In this document: piece by piece, positions 33,763 through 42,907 of the stretch | Numbering within the stretch: position 1 is the first letter of the stretch | Layout: each line of letters opens with the position of its first letter | Assembly: GCF_014841125.1 (NCBI RefSeq) | Contig: NZ_JACYTQ010000001.1 | Span: forward strand, 62,001 to 126,000 | From: Echinicola arenosa | Lineage (GTDB): Bacteria; Bacteroidota; Bacteroidia; Cytophagales; Cyclobacteriaceae | Direction: 5' to 3' | DNA length: 64,000 nucleotides | The notes under the pieces: model-generated | Seen by the model: the letters and a program-made list of their open reading frames with translations, nothing else | What the model was told of the DNA's origin: nothing | The model's database searches: none | Made by a program: the position numbers and the translations under genes

Positions 33763-35772
33763 TTAGAGTTCAACAGTATTTCCATTTAACTTGTCAGATT
33801 GAACTCTAAAGCTTCTATCGTTAACTTTAATTTGGATTGTACTTACTTTGGGATCGGGATTTATAAAAGTGAAATTGCTTTCTTTTTTGATAAAAAGAAT
33901 CGGACAATCAACAAATAAACTGAATCCATTAAATTCATAGGTCTTTCCCGAAGACCACAAAACTCCAAATACAATCCCATTTTCCGTTTGAATTACTTGG
34001 GCCGAACTATCATTTAAAAGAACTTTCCATGTAGGTTTCTTGAAAACTTCCTCTGCGAGTTCCTTTGATGGAACTGCACAGACAAAATACTCTGAAGACT
34101 CACCACTGCTAATTAAATATGGAAGAAATACTTTGTCAGACTTTGGTTTTTCATTTTTGTACCTTTCATTAATTTCTCCCCATGAGTGGGAGGTTTCTTG
34201 AAGTTTTACGCCTAATTTATCTTCCCCATGAGTTCCATACACAAAACCTTCATGAAACACCCAATTACCAACCTCATAATTGCCAGACTTAGTTAAAGCC
34301 TTTCCTCTATTTTCGTATACTTGTCCTTTCCATCTCGTTTGATCCATAGCAGTTGTAACACTACTTTTTCCTTCATGGTGAATATCAGCAATTAGAGAGA
34401 CCAATATATTATCATAGATAAACCAAATTTTTTTTGCTGATAATAACTTTTTATTGGCACTGCCCTCAATTTCAAAATCCATCGATGCTAAACTATATTG
34501 CCCGTCAGAAAGAACGCCCGTAAGGGGCTTTCTGTTTACCTTTACCCCTCCTGTTACATTGGTGAATCCCGGTAAAAAATCCCAATCCCAAGAAGGCATT
34601 AAATTAGTGTACTCTTTTCCAGTTCGTAAAAAATAGGTATTTCCATAGTTCATAAATTTGCCTTTCAAGTTTTCTCCATTTATTGACTGTGTGGGAAGGT
34701 TTCTTTCAGACAATACTTTTACAAACATGCTAAATTGATCTTGATGATAAGCCAAAAGCTCTCCTTTTGAAAAAGCCTTTGCACCAGTCAATTCATCAAA
34801 TGTAGGGTACATTAGGCTTTTTATTATACGGTCGTATTCAACTTCCCTTTCTGGCACCAAATCTTTCATAAATTGAAGAGTTTCAACATCAAATGTACTT
34901 GTCAAGGCGTCAACTCTTGAAGAGGACCGATCAGAAGTAGCTGGGACAGTATATTTTCCTCGAGCCATCCATTGCATCCCTTGGAGCAAATAATCGCTCA
35001 GTATATTGAGTTTCTCTTTTGGGAAGGCATACTTAGTATCCCTTAACTCCCACCCAATACGGGCTGTAATACCCAAGAATGCTCCTCCATACGAAAATTG
35101 CTGAAGTCTCTCCTCATGAAAAAAATAGCTATAATCTTCTTGTACCCCTATTTCACCTCCAATTTGAATTTCACTTATTATTCCCTCTACTGTCTTCCTT
35201 ACCAAGTCTTCATCTTCTTTCAAAAGAGCATAATGCAATACATTATCCGAAAGCCAAATAAAGTTGATCCCGGTTTTCCTAATGTCGATTTCACTTAAAG
35301 TTTGTAAAATTTTGAATCGATATTCAGCTTTTACTTTTTCATCAAGAAGTATTAAAATATCAGAAAGTATTTTAGGAATGGTCACTTCATTGGGGTACCA
35401 ATTGGTATTTTCATATGAGTGTTCAAACCATTCTTCAAGCGCAAGATTAACACAATCAATCATCTGCTGCTGACCATACTTTGAGGATGATGGTACTGAA
35501 TAAGCTAATGCCAGATATTTGGTTCTTCTTATGTGAGAACTAAGATCCCAACTGGAACGAGATTTATCACCATAATCCAGATCCTTCCATCGACCCTTTG
35601 ATTGATCAAATCGAATTAAATAATTATTTACATTATTTTCTTTGAGGGTGGAACTAAGCAACAATTCACGGTATCTACCTAATACTTTCTCCATCCCACT
35701 ATCGATCTGTGCTCTTACATTTGTAAAAACCACCAAGAAGCTAAAAACACATACAACTTTAATAAAAAACAT
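33763..35772 (-). CDS. PL8-family polysaccharide lyase (chondroitin AC/hyaluronate lyase-like)
   Basis: Predicted secreted lyase that cleaves uronic-acid polysaccharides by beta-elimination. The 669-residue product has a signal peptide ending VRAQ. An (alpha/alpha)-toroid spans about 25-340 with NWYPNEVTIPKILSDILILL. The catalytic set is seen as Asn170 (TGIN), His219 (SYFFHEER) and Tyr228 (QQFSYGGAF). Arg residues follow at about 281-296 (GKYTVPATSDRSSSR). The spacing is close to that of chondroitin AC lyase. Beta-sandwich domains follow. The usual GSF before the His is replaced by YSYF, so specificity may differ. It stands alone, with no SusCD or sulfatase beside it. Confidence 0.78.
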   Translation of the reverse strand: MFFIKVVCVFSFLVVFTNVRAQIDSGMEKVLGRYRELLLSSTLKENNVNNYLIRFDQSKGRWKDLDYGDKSRSSWDLSSHIRRTKYLALAYSVPSSSKYGQQQMIDCVNLALEEWFEHSYENTNWYPNEVTIPKILSDILILLDEKVKAEYRFKILQTLSEIDIRKTGINFIWLSDNVLHYALLKEDEDLVRKTVEGIISEIQIGGEIGVQEDYSYFFHEERLQQFSYGGAFLGITARIGWELRDTKYAFPKEKLNILSDYLLQGMQWMARGKYTVPATSDRSSSRVDALTSTFDVETLQFMKDLVPEREVEYDRIIKSLMYPTFDELTGAKAFSKGELLAYHQDQFSMFVKVLSERNLPTQSINGENLKGKFMNYGNTYFLRTGKEYTNLMPSWDWDFLPGFTNVTGGVKVNRKPLTGVLSDGQYSLASMDFEIEGSANKKLLSAKKIWFIYDNILVSLIADIHHEGKSSVTTAMDQTRWKGQVYENRGKALTKSGNYEVGNWVFHEGFVYGTHGEDKLGVKLQETSHSWGEINERYKNEKPKSDKVFLPYLISSGESSEYFVCAVPSKELAEEVFKKPTWKVLLNDSSAQVIQTENGIVFGVLWSSGKTYEFNGFSLFVDCPILFIKKESNFTFINPDPKVSTIQIKVNDRSFRVQSDKLNGNTVEL

Positions 35773-35910
35773 TATATTTCATTTAAAATACATTTTTATA
35801 AATTTAAATGTATAAATACAGAATTCAAAAACCAACATATAAGAAATAAATTTGTCTCATTGACATAAATGGTTTTCGCTACATATGGCAACTCTTCCTA
35901 TCTTTAAGCT

Positions 35911-36780
35911 ATGAAAACAATCAAAATCATTGGCGTGCCTGAGCATTTCAATTTTCCATGGATCCAACTTGTCCAAGAACAACCCTTAAAAGAGCAAGGA
36001 TATTTGCTGGAATGGACTGATGAATCTAAAGGATCTGGTGCTATGATTAAGGCCCTAAACGATAAGGAAGCCGATTTAGCCATTCTTCTGACTGAGAGTT
36101 TTATCAAAGACAAAACCGAATCCAATCCCGGTAAAATAATAGGGTTCCATGTTAACTCTCCTCTTACTTGGGGCATTCATGTTCCAGTACACTCTGGAGT
36201 AAACAACATTTCCGAACTTAGTGATGCGCCATTTTTAATAAGCCGATATGGTTCGGGTTCACACCTGATGGCTTTTCTTTTGGCAAAACAAAACAATTGG
36301 GATCCTAATAAACTATCTTTTATAGAGGTGGGCAATATGGATGGTGCCAAACAGTCTTTTGAGGACGAGAAGCCCAAAGCATTCCTTTGGGAAAAATACA
36401 CCACCAAACCCCTTGTGGACCAAGGCTATTTTAAAAGAATTGGTGAAATCCCAACACCATGGCCTTGCTTTGTTATCGTAGTCCATCAAGATTTTTTGGA
36501 CAATGAGGCAGAGATATTATCCCAACTTCAACAAGCACTTTACTCAAAATCCAGATCGCTATCTCAACTTCAAAATCTCTCAAATTCCATTAGTGCTGCT
36601 TACAGTATTCAAGAAGAAGACATCAAAGCCTGGCTTAGTCAAACAGATTGGGCTTTATCTTCAAAGATGGATAAAAGCACTTTGAACAAAACCATTGATA
36701 TTCTAATGGAGCTTGGCTTGATAAACAAGAAATTGCCTCTGGAAGAATTTGTAGACGTAAACTTTGCTGAACTCATATAA
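35911..36780 (+). CDS. Signal-less type 2 periplasmic-binding-fold protein
   Basis: The 289-residue product has a two-lobed substrate-binding fold: KIIGVPEHFNFPW starts lobe 1, KEADLAILLTESFIKD lies in the crossover, and APFLISRYGSGSHLMAFLLA forms the ligand loop of lobe 2. It resembles ABC substrate-binding proteins of the NMT1/TauA type but has no signal peptide or lipobox, and no permease or ATPase is nearby. It should therefore be cytoplasmic, perhaps an enzyme (as MqnA/MqnD and THI5 are) or a sensor. Residues 200-289 form a helical tail with a winged-helix-like look (ILMELGLINKKLPLEEFV). Function unknown. Confidence 0.75.
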   Translation: MKTIKIIGVPEHFNFPWIQLVQEQPLKEQGYLLEWTDESKGSGAMIKALNDKEADLAILLTESFIKDKTESNPGKIIGFHVNSPLTWGIHVPVHSGVNNISELSDAPFLISRYGSGSHLMAFLLAKQNNWDPNKLSFIEVGNMDGAKQSFEDEKPKAFLWEKYTTKPLVDQGYFKRIGEIPTPWPCFVIVVHQDFLDNEAEILSQLQQALYSKSRSLSQLQNLSNSISAAYSIQEEDIKAWLSQTDWALSSKMDKSTLNKTIDILMELGLINKKLPLEEFVDVNFAELI

Positions 36781-36784
36781 AAAA

Positions 36785-36817
36785 GGCCGCTGAAATAGTT
36801 ATTCAGCGGCCTTTTTT
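36785..36817. terminator. Strong bidirectional terminator
   Basis: Perfect stem GGCCGCTGAA / TTCAGCGGCC with a 7-nt loop, flanked by A6 on the left and T6 on the right. It works in both directions between the rightward gene ending at 36780 and the leftward adaptor gene ending at 36833. Confidence 0.93.
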
Positions 36818-36832
36818 ATACCATTATTTCCT

Positions 36833-38134
36833 TCAATTTGTAGATGGCTTATCTAGCTTTTTAACATTATCACCATCTGACAACTTCTTGCTCACCACAA
36901 AATATGGTCCTGATATCAACTCTTCTTCTTCTTTAATTCCTTCAAGGATTTCAATATTCTCAAAATCTGAAATACCTGTCTTCACCTTAATCATTTTTGC
37001 TTTACCATTGTCAGTCACAAAAATCAGCTCTTGCAAATCACTACTTTGATTGGTTGAATCAACCCTCATATTTTCACGCGTAGTTACGGCAGCCAAAGGA
37101 ACAGATAAAACATCTGTCTTCTTCTCAGTAATAATTTCTACACTAGCAGTCATCCCAGGCCTGAAAGGATATTTATTTTCCTTGGTCACCAAACTCTGGT
37201 AGGAAGAATTGATGATCCTGATCTTAACTTCAAATTCAGTCACCGCATCCTGGCTGGCTTTCTCATTAGCGGAATTGGCGATTGAAGTAACCACTCCTTT
37301 AAATTTTTCACCAATATGAGAATAAGCGTCCACATCAATCAATGTGGTATCTCCTAGGGAAAGCCTTACAATATCATTTTCGTTGACATCCACCCTTACT
37401 TCCATCTTACTCAAATCCGCTATTCTTAACATCTCAGTACCGGCCATCTGTTGGGTACCTACTACCCTTTCCCCTTTTTCAACCAAAAGCTTAGAAACCA
37501 CACCGTCCACCGGAGCAAAAACATTGGTAAGATTCAAGTTTTCATTGGCTTCACTTACACTGGCTTGGGCACTTTTCACTACATACTCCGATGCTTGTAC
37601 AGATTGTTTGGCAGCCGTAAGATCATTTTCAGCAGAAATGTAATCTGCCTTAGCTTGCTCAAACTCGGAGTCTGAAATAACCTTGTCATTGTATAAGCTT
37701 TTGTTTCTTTCAAATTCTAATTGTGCCCTTTCAAAAAGTGCTTCAGATCTTTTCAAGGCTGCTTGAGATTGCGCCAAATTGGCTTTTTGTTGGTTAAGGT
37801 TGGCCCTTGTTCTATCTAGGGCAGATATAAAATTATCAGGCCTTATTTTTACCAACAAGTCATTTTGCTTCACGGAATCCCCTTCATTTACATTAAGTTC
37901 AATGATTTCCCCAGCCACATCAGGGCTTAGTTTGATTTCTGTTTCCGGTTCGATCACCCCAGAAGCACTGACTTTCTCTACAATGGTTTTCTTGGCCGCT
38001 TTGGTTACTTCCACTTCCGTCTCAGCAGCTCCCCCTACCCATCCCGCGGCACGGCCGATCAACATAAAAACAATCAAAACGCCTACAACGCCAAGTAAAA
38101 TATATAACAGCTTATTAGATTTCTTCTTAGCCAT
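36833..38134 (-). CDS. Periplasmic adaptor subunit of an efflux pump (MacA/HlyD family)
   Basis: Membrane-fusion protein that bridges an inner-membrane pump and a TolC channel. The 433-residue product has one N-terminal membrane anchor (about 8-28, LYILLGVVGVLIVFMLIGRA). The lipoyl halves are GEIIELNVNEGDSVKQNDLLVKI and VFAPVDGVVSKLLVEKGERV, and a long coiled-coil hairpin lies between them (about 100-205). A beta-barrel and a membrane-proximal domain follow. The tolC-like gene lies 2 bp upstream. A MacB-type permease or RND pump normally follows, but here a strong terminator closes the operon. Confidence 0.9.
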   Translation of the reverse strand: MAKKKSNKLLYILLGVVGVLIVFMLIGRAAGWVGGAAETEVEVTKAAKKTIVEKVSASGVIEPETEIKLSPDVAGEIIELNVNEGDSVKQNDLLVKIRPDNFISALDRTRANLNQQKANLAQSQAALKRSEALFERAQLEFERNKSLYNDKVISDSEFEQAKADYISAENDLTAAKQSVQASEYVVKSAQASVSEANENLNLTNVFAPVDGVVSKLLVEKGERVVGTQQMAGTEMLRIADLSKMEVRVDVNENDIVRLSLGDTTLIDVDAYSHIGEKFKGVVTSIANSANEKASQDAVTEFEVKIRIINSSYQSLVTKENKYPFRPGMTASVEIITEKKTDVLSVPLAAVTTRENMRVDSTNQSSDLQELIFVTDNGKAKMIKVKTGISDFENIEILEGIKEEEELISGPYFVVSKKLSDGDNVKKLDKPSTN

Positions 38135-38136
38135 GA

Positions 38137-39486
38137 TTATAATGTTAAAGGGTTACCTAGATAAAAGTCCAATACTTTTACACTGAAAATATACTCGTAT
38201 TTTGCTTGTAATAAATCTGCCTGTGCATTAAATAAATTGTTTTGGGCAACCTGAAAATCAACGGCATTGATCACCCCCACTTCAAACCGCTTCTGGGCCA
38301 TCCGAAATGCCTCATCCAAAGAGGAAACCCTGATAGTAGATGATTCATAAGATTGCTTGGCTGCGACTGCATTAGTATAAGCCGTTTCAATATCCTGTCG
38401 CAATTGGTTCCTGACCTCCTTCTCCCTAATCTCACTCAAATACTTTTGAACCCTTGCTCTCTGCAGGTTAGCTTTATTTCGACCATTTGAAAAAATGGGG
38501 ATACTAAGGCTCACCCCTGCTCCTTCTGAAATGTTACCGTTAAACTGCTTACCAAAAGGAACTACTTCCCCAAGGCTATCGGTCAAGCTATTGATATAAT
38601 TTGTTCCAATTGATCCTCCCAATCCCAATGTCGGATAATAGGAGCCTTTAGCAATTTTAACTCCATAGTCAGCACTCTCTACTCCAAGCTCCGCAGCCTT
38701 AATCTCTGGCATCAAAGTAACAGCAATAGAGAACACCTCTTCCATGTTGTCATTGGCAATCATATAATTCTCTGCCTCCAATTCTGGCACAGAAACATCA
38801 AACTCATCTTCAAAAGGAATCTGTATCGCCTGCATCAAATTCAGCTTCGATAGCCGAAGGTTATTCTTGGCATTGGTTAATTCCATCGCGCTGGTTGCAT
38901 TTTGAGCTTCTAAATCCAACTGATCTGAAAGTGGCAGAGCCCCTGCATCCACTAATTTTTTTGTTCTTTGTAATTGTTGACTGGTCACTTCGGTCTGAGA
39001 CTTAGCCACACTCAACTGCTCCTTTGCAAACACCACATTCACAAATAGATTCACAATATTAAGTGTAATATTGTTTTTGGTTGCCTCTACATCAAGTTCC
39101 CCAGTTTCCAAATCTACCACAGCTTGATTGATGCTATTACTGATCTGCCTACCTGCGAAAAGGGTCATATTGGCATTAGCTCCAAAATTGGCATTACCAA
39201 AACTACTGGTGGTCACCACGTTGGTATAAGGGTTAATTGAACGTCCCCAGTTGTACCGATAAGATGATGATGCAGACAAGGATGGGTACCTTTGCGATTT
39301 GCTCTCCATTAGGTTTGCTCTATTGGTCTCTTGATTGAGGACACTTCGCTGAAGTTCTAGGTTATTTTCAATGCCTATCTGAACACACTCTTCCAAAGAT
39401 AGGGAAGAGATGTCTTCATTTTGTGCCCATACAGATGTAAAAATACCGCACGCCAAAAGCATGGCAGTAAAAAGTTTCTTCTTCAT
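38137..39486 (-). CDS. TolC-family outer-membrane efflux channel
   Basis: Outer-membrane channel-tunnel protein of 449 residues with a signal peptide ending VWAQ. It shows the duplicated coiled-coil pattern of OEP repeats: SLEECVQIGIENNLELQRSVLN at the start, and MAQKRFEVGVINAVDFQVAQNN as the second-repeat hallmark. The C-terminus (KVLDFYLGNPLTL) is typical of Bacteroidota TolC proteins. The adaptor gene begins 2 bp after its stop and sdaAB ends 6 bp before its start, so the three are one transcript. Confidence 0.92.
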   Translation of the reverse strand: MKKKLFTAMLLACGIFTSVWAQNEDISSLSLEECVQIGIENNLELQRSVLNQETNRANLMESKSQRYPSLSASSSYRYNWGRSINPYTNVVTTSSFGNANFGANANMTLFAGRQISNSINQAVVDLETGELDVEATKNNITLNIVNLFVNVVFAKEQLSVAKSQTEVTSQQLQRTKKLVDAGALPLSDQLDLEAQNATSAMELTNAKNNLRLSKLNLMQAIQIPFEDEFDVSVPELEAENYMIANDNMEEVFSIAVTLMPEIKAAELGVESADYGVKIAKGSYYPTLGLGGSIGTNYINSLTDSLGEVVPFGKQFNGNISEGAGVSLSIPIFSNGRNKANLQRARVQKYLSEIREKEVRNQLRQDIETAYTNAVAAKQSYESSTIRVSSLDEAFRMAQKRFEVGVINAVDFQVAQNNLFNAQADLLQAKYEYIFSVKVLDFYLGNPLTL

Positions 39487-39492
39487 ATTTAA

Positions 39493-40170
39493 TTATAAGT
39501 CAATATCTGGTATGTAGATTAATTCATGTATCCAAGTAATGCTTTCTAAATACTTAATTGTAATTGGATTTAAACCTGAATCCATTTCAATCACATGACA
39601 GGCCACTTCCCTCTTCCCTTTCCGCGAAACTGACATGGTAGCAATATTTGCTTTTTCTTGAGCCAATATACTGGTAATAAACGCAATTGCACCAGACACA
39701 TCATCAGCTTTAATGATCAAGGTATGCTCTTGCGCTGAGAAATCTGCACTAAAACCATCTATGGACTTTATATTGATCACTCCACCTCCCAAACTCTCTC
39801 CTATCACCTCCACTTTCCTACCGGCTCTATTCAAGTTTAACTTTATCGTGTTTGGATGATAAACTGACGCATTACCAATTGATTTGAACTGATAAATAAA
39901 GCCCCTTTCCTCTGCCAGTTCAAATGACTGTTTAATCCTAACATCGTCCGTTTTGAAGTCCAGCAAACCTCCTATAATCGCTTTATCACTTCCATGTCCT
40001 TCATAGGTGCGGGCAAATGAATTATAGAAAGTAATAACAGCCTCATCTGGAATGCCTCCTAAAACCCTCACAGCAGCACGGGCAATTCTCACTACACCAG
40101 CGGTATGTGAAGATGAAGGGCCTATCATCACTGGACCTATCATATCAAAAACACTACTCTTTCTTGTCAT
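39493..40170 (-). CDS. sdaAB: L-serine dehydratase, iron-sulfur type, beta subunit
   Basis: Part of the oxygen-sensitive enzyme that deaminates L-serine to pyruvate and ammonia. The ATG at 40170 (MTRKSSVFDMIGPVMIGPSS) is preferred over a TTG five codons upstream. The product has about 225 residues. The GPSSSHTAG motif near the start and the C-terminal ACT domain (TLIIKADDVSGAIAFITSIL) define the beta subunit. The alpha subunit (sdaAA), which holds the iron-sulfur ligands, is not in the window. Its stop is only 6 bp from the tolC start, an unusual joining of serine breakdown and efflux. Confidence 0.92.
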   Translation of the reverse strand: MTRKSSVFDMIGPVMIGPSSSHTAGVVRIARAAVRVLGGIPDEAVITFYNSFARTYEGHGSDKAIIGGLLDFKTDDVRIKQSFELAEERGFIYQFKSIGNASVYHPNTIKLNLNRAGRKVEVIGESLGGGVINIKSIDGFSADFSAQEHTLIIKADDVSGAIAFITSILAQEKANIATMSVSRKGKREVACHVIEMDSGLNPITIKYLESITWIHELIYIPDIDL

Positions 40171-40290
40171 ATTTGGGGTTTGCAATTCAAGTTCTATGCT
40201 AATCTAATATTAAAGATTTAATTATCACCCATATTATATTTAAATCCCTAAAACTTACGTCTAATTGGTCAAATTTAACTTAATTTTACT

Positions 40291-40320
40291 TTTGAGAATA
40301 AGTTTCAATCTTAAATTTTG
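40291..40320 (+). promoter_or_regulatory. Candidate promoter of the class IV aminotransferase gene
   Basis: TTTG (40291-40294), a 17-nt spacer, then TAAATTTTG (40312-40320), which is the -7 element with one extra base. Transcription would start very close to the ATG at 40334, giving a very short leader. Confidence 0.3.
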
Positions 40321-40333
40321 ACCGAAAACGAAC

Positions 40334-41155
40334 ATGTTTATGTCCGATTTTAATACAGTTTTTTTTATTATGGGTAAAAACCAAAGCCTTGTTCAAAGTA
40401 ACGTCAGTACTATAAATAGGGCAGCTCTTTTTGGTGATGGCCTTTTTGAAACCATGCTGTTTATCAATGGAAAAATAAGGTTTTCGGAACTTCATTGGGA
40501 TCGGCTTCAAGAAGGCTTATCAACACTAAAGATCAATAGTAATCAACTAATTTCCATCTCTCAATTAGAATCAAACCTTGCTGATAAGTTTGGGGCTGAT
40601 CAGCCCCTTCGTGTTCGATGGAGTGTATTTCGGTCTGGATTAGGGAAATACACTCCTGTAACAAATGAAAGGGAAGAGATTTTTATGGTTCAAGGACATA
40701 CCCAACCACCAAAGATTAAAAATGAAGCATATATTAGTCCTTCGATTCACGTTCCCTCAAGTCCCTGGTCTCATTGCAAAACTCTAAATGCCCTTACCTA
40801 TGTAATGGCCAATCAACAGCGAAGCGAAAAGAAAATGGACGAGGTGATTTTGCTTGATCAAAAAGAAAACATCTCAGAAGCAGGCTCTGCCAACTTGTTC
40901 TGGGTTAAAAAAAAGACCTATTTCACTCCTTCCTTAACGTGCAATTGCATAGCCGGGGTTTCCAGAAGAAAAATTATCGAGCACCTCAAGAGTAAAAACA
41001 TTAAAATTGAAGAAGGAGAGTTCTCTGAAGGTGATATGCTTCAGGCAGAACAGATTTTCACCAGCAATGTTACAGGCATAGCCTATTTAAAAAAAATAAG
41101 GGAAACCGAATTCAATACTGAACCAATTCCCCTAATCGAAGAGCTCTTTAAATAA
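40334..41155 (+). CDS. Class IV PLP-dependent aminotransferase or lyase
   Basis: The 273-residue fold-type IV enzyme has the opening motif INRAALFGDGLFETMLFINGK, the Schiff-base Lys149 in HCKTLN and the cofactor-site segment ISEAGSANLFWVK. The family includes branched-chain aminotransferase, D-amino-acid aminotransferase and 4-amino-4-deoxychorismate lyase (PabC). The short length and ETxLFxNG opening suit PabC or a D-amino-acid-type enzyme more than IlvE. The gene ends 4 bp from the stop of thyA on the other strand. A folate role beside thymidylate synthase would fit PabC, but this is only suggestive. An ATG two codons downstream (40340) is an alternative start. Confidence 0.85.
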   Translation: MFMSDFNTVFFIMGKNQSLVQSNVSTINRAALFGDGLFETMLFINGKIRFSELHWDRLQEGLSTLKINSNQLISISQLESNLADKFGADQPLRVRWSVFRSGLGKYTPVTNEREEIFMVQGHTQPPKIKNEAYISPSIHVPSSPWSHCKTLNALTYVMANQQRSEKKMDEVILLDQKENISEAGSANLFWVKKKTYFTPSLTCNCIAGVSRRKIIEHLKSKNIKIEEGEFSEGDMLQAEQIFTSNVTGIAYLKKIRETEFNTEPIPLIEELFK

Positions 41156-41158
41156 TTT

Positions 41159-41953
41159 CTACACTGCGACGGGTGCTTTGATATGAGGATGAGGATCATA
41201 ATTCAACAATTCGAAGTCCCCATATTTAAATGAAAAGATATCCTTTACTTCCGGGTTAATTTTCATCGTAGGTAATGGCCTGCAATCTCTGGATAGTTGC
41301 AATTTCGTCTGCTCAATATGGTTAGAATACAAATGCGTATCACCAAACGTATGGATAAACTCACCAGGCTCCAAATCACATACTTGAGCAATCATCATGG
41401 TAAACAAGGCATAAGAAGCGATATTAAAAGGAACGCCTAAAAATACGTCAGCACTTCTCTGGTAAAGCTGACAAGAAAGCTTCCCTTCTGCCACGTAAAA
41501 TTGGAAAATGGTATGACATGGCGGTAAAGCCATATTGTCCACATCCGCGACATTCCAGGCACTTACCAGTAACCTTCTAGAATTTGGATTATTTTTGATC
41601 TGCTGAATCAGGTTTTTGATTTGGTCTATCTCTCCACCTTTTCCATCAGGCCAATGCCTCCACTGATATCCATACACAGGCCCTAGATCACCATTCTCAT
41701 CTGCCCATTCATCCCAAATCGACACCTTGTTTTCTTTTAGGTAGCCAATATTGCTGTCACCTTTTAGAAACCAAAGCAATTCATGGATAATGGATTTGAG
41801 ATGGCATTTCTTGGTCGTAACCAAAGGAAAACCTTCTTGAAGATCAAAGCGCATTTGATAACCAAACACACTGATCGTCCCGGTTCCAGTGCGATCTCCT
41901 TTTTGAACACCATTGTCCAAAATATGTTGCAATAGTTGATGGTACTGTTTCAT
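41159..41953 (-). CDS. thyA: Thymidylate synthase
   Basis: Methylates dUMP to dTMP using methylenetetrahydrofolate; cytoplasmic dimer. The 264 residues are exactly the usual length of bacterial ThyA. The nucleophile is Cys146 in [16 protein letters not shown] lies near the start, [22 protein letters not shown] forms the dUMP site, and the C-terminus ends APVAV. It is 43 bp downstream of the yicC-family gene on the same strand. The DHFR gene that often follows thyA is absent; a class IV aminotransferase converges instead. Confidence 0.98.
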   Translation of the reverse strand: MKQYHQLLQHILDNGVQKGDRTGTGTISVFGYQMRFDLQEGFPLVTTKKCHLKSIIHELLWFLKGDSNIGYLKENKVSIWDEWADENGDLGPVYGYQWRHWPDGKGGEIDQIKNLIQQIKNNPNSRRLLVSAWNVADVDNMALPPCHTIFQFYVAEGKLSCQLYQRSADVFLGVPFNIASYALFTMMIAQVCDLEPGEFIHTFGDTHLYSNHIEQTKLQLSRDCRPLPTMKINPEVKDIFSFKYGDFELLNYDPHPHIKAPVAV

Positions 41954-41996
41954 GTTTTTGAAGCTTCAGGTTTCGGATTGGTTCCTAATACCATGT

Positions 41997-42878
41997 TTAG
42001 ATGATATTCAAGGCTTGTTCTTTGATTTTTTCTAGTTCATCCTTCATGATGATGACATGCCTTTGGATGGCGGCATCATTGGCTTTAGAACCAATCGTAT
42101 TGATTTCCCTGCCTATTTCCTGACTGATAAAACCCAACTTTTTACCTTGGCTTTTGCCAGTTGACATGGTCTTATCGAAATAAGCCAAATGAGTTCCTAA
42201 TCTTACTATTTCTTCTGTAATATCCAACTTCTCAAAATAGTAAATCAGCTCCTGCTCGAATCGGTTTTCATCAAATGAATTTTCTTCAATCCACTCCGTA
42301 AAGTTATTTTTGATTCTCGTTTTGATCCGCTCTTTACGCTTTGGTTCTTCTATTTTAATCTGCTCTAATCCCTCTGTAATTACTCCAAGGTTTTCTTTGA
42401 ACTTATTGAAAAGAGTTTCTCCTTCGTCCGACCTGAAACCGTCACATTTTTGTGCAGCTTCTACAATTACCTTTTTCACAGCCTCCCATTCCTCAGGATC
42501 ATCAGACTTATCAGACAAAGTGGTAACCACATTAGGTGCTTGAGCAGCCATCCTGAACAGGTCCATATTGTCTTCCACTCCCACAGCTTTGGCCATGCTT
42601 TGATACTTCGCAAAATATGTCTCAAAAAGGCCCTGATTAATACTTACAGGAAGCTCGTTGCTAGACTTGGCTGTAAAATCTATGTTCAGGTTTACTTTTC
42701 CTCTATCTAAAATATCGCCAACTATTGCCCGAATTTCAATTTCTTTGTCTGAAAACTGTCTAGGGCTTCTAAGGTTAAAATCCAGAAACTTAGAGTTCAA
42801 GGTTTTAATTTCAGCACTGATGATAAAGCGCTCATTTTCAAAATTGGCTATACCGTAGCCAGTCATGGATTTAATCAT
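41997..42878 (-). CDS. YicC-family endoribonuclease
   Basis: Cytoplasmic RNA-processing nuclease of 293 residues, the usual family length. The start MIKSMTGYGIANFE is the family signature (MTGYG/F). The C-terminal half carries QELIYYFEKLDITEEIVRL and GKKLGFISQEIGREINTIGSKAND, the conserved block just before the end. E. coli YicC is an endoribonuclease involved in small-RNA turnover. Often paired with gmk in other bacteria; here thyA follows 43 bp downstream. Confidence 0.95.
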   Translation of the reverse strand: MIKSMTGYGIANFENERFIISAEIKTLNSKFLDFNLRSPRQFSDKEIEIRAIVGDILDRGKVNLNIDFTAKSSNELPVSINQGLFETYFAKYQSMAKAVGVEDNMDLFRMAAQAPNVVTTLSDKSDDPEEWEAVKKVIVEAAQKCDGFRSDEGETLFNKFKENLGVITEGLEQIKIEEPKRKERIKTRIKNNFTEWIEENSFDENRFEQELIYYFEKLDITEEIVRLGTHLAYFDKTMSTGKSQGKKLGFISQEIGREINTIGSKANDAAIQRHVIIMKDELEKIKEQALNII

Positions 42879-42907
42879 GCCACAAACTTAAACAATAAAG
42901 ATTCATT

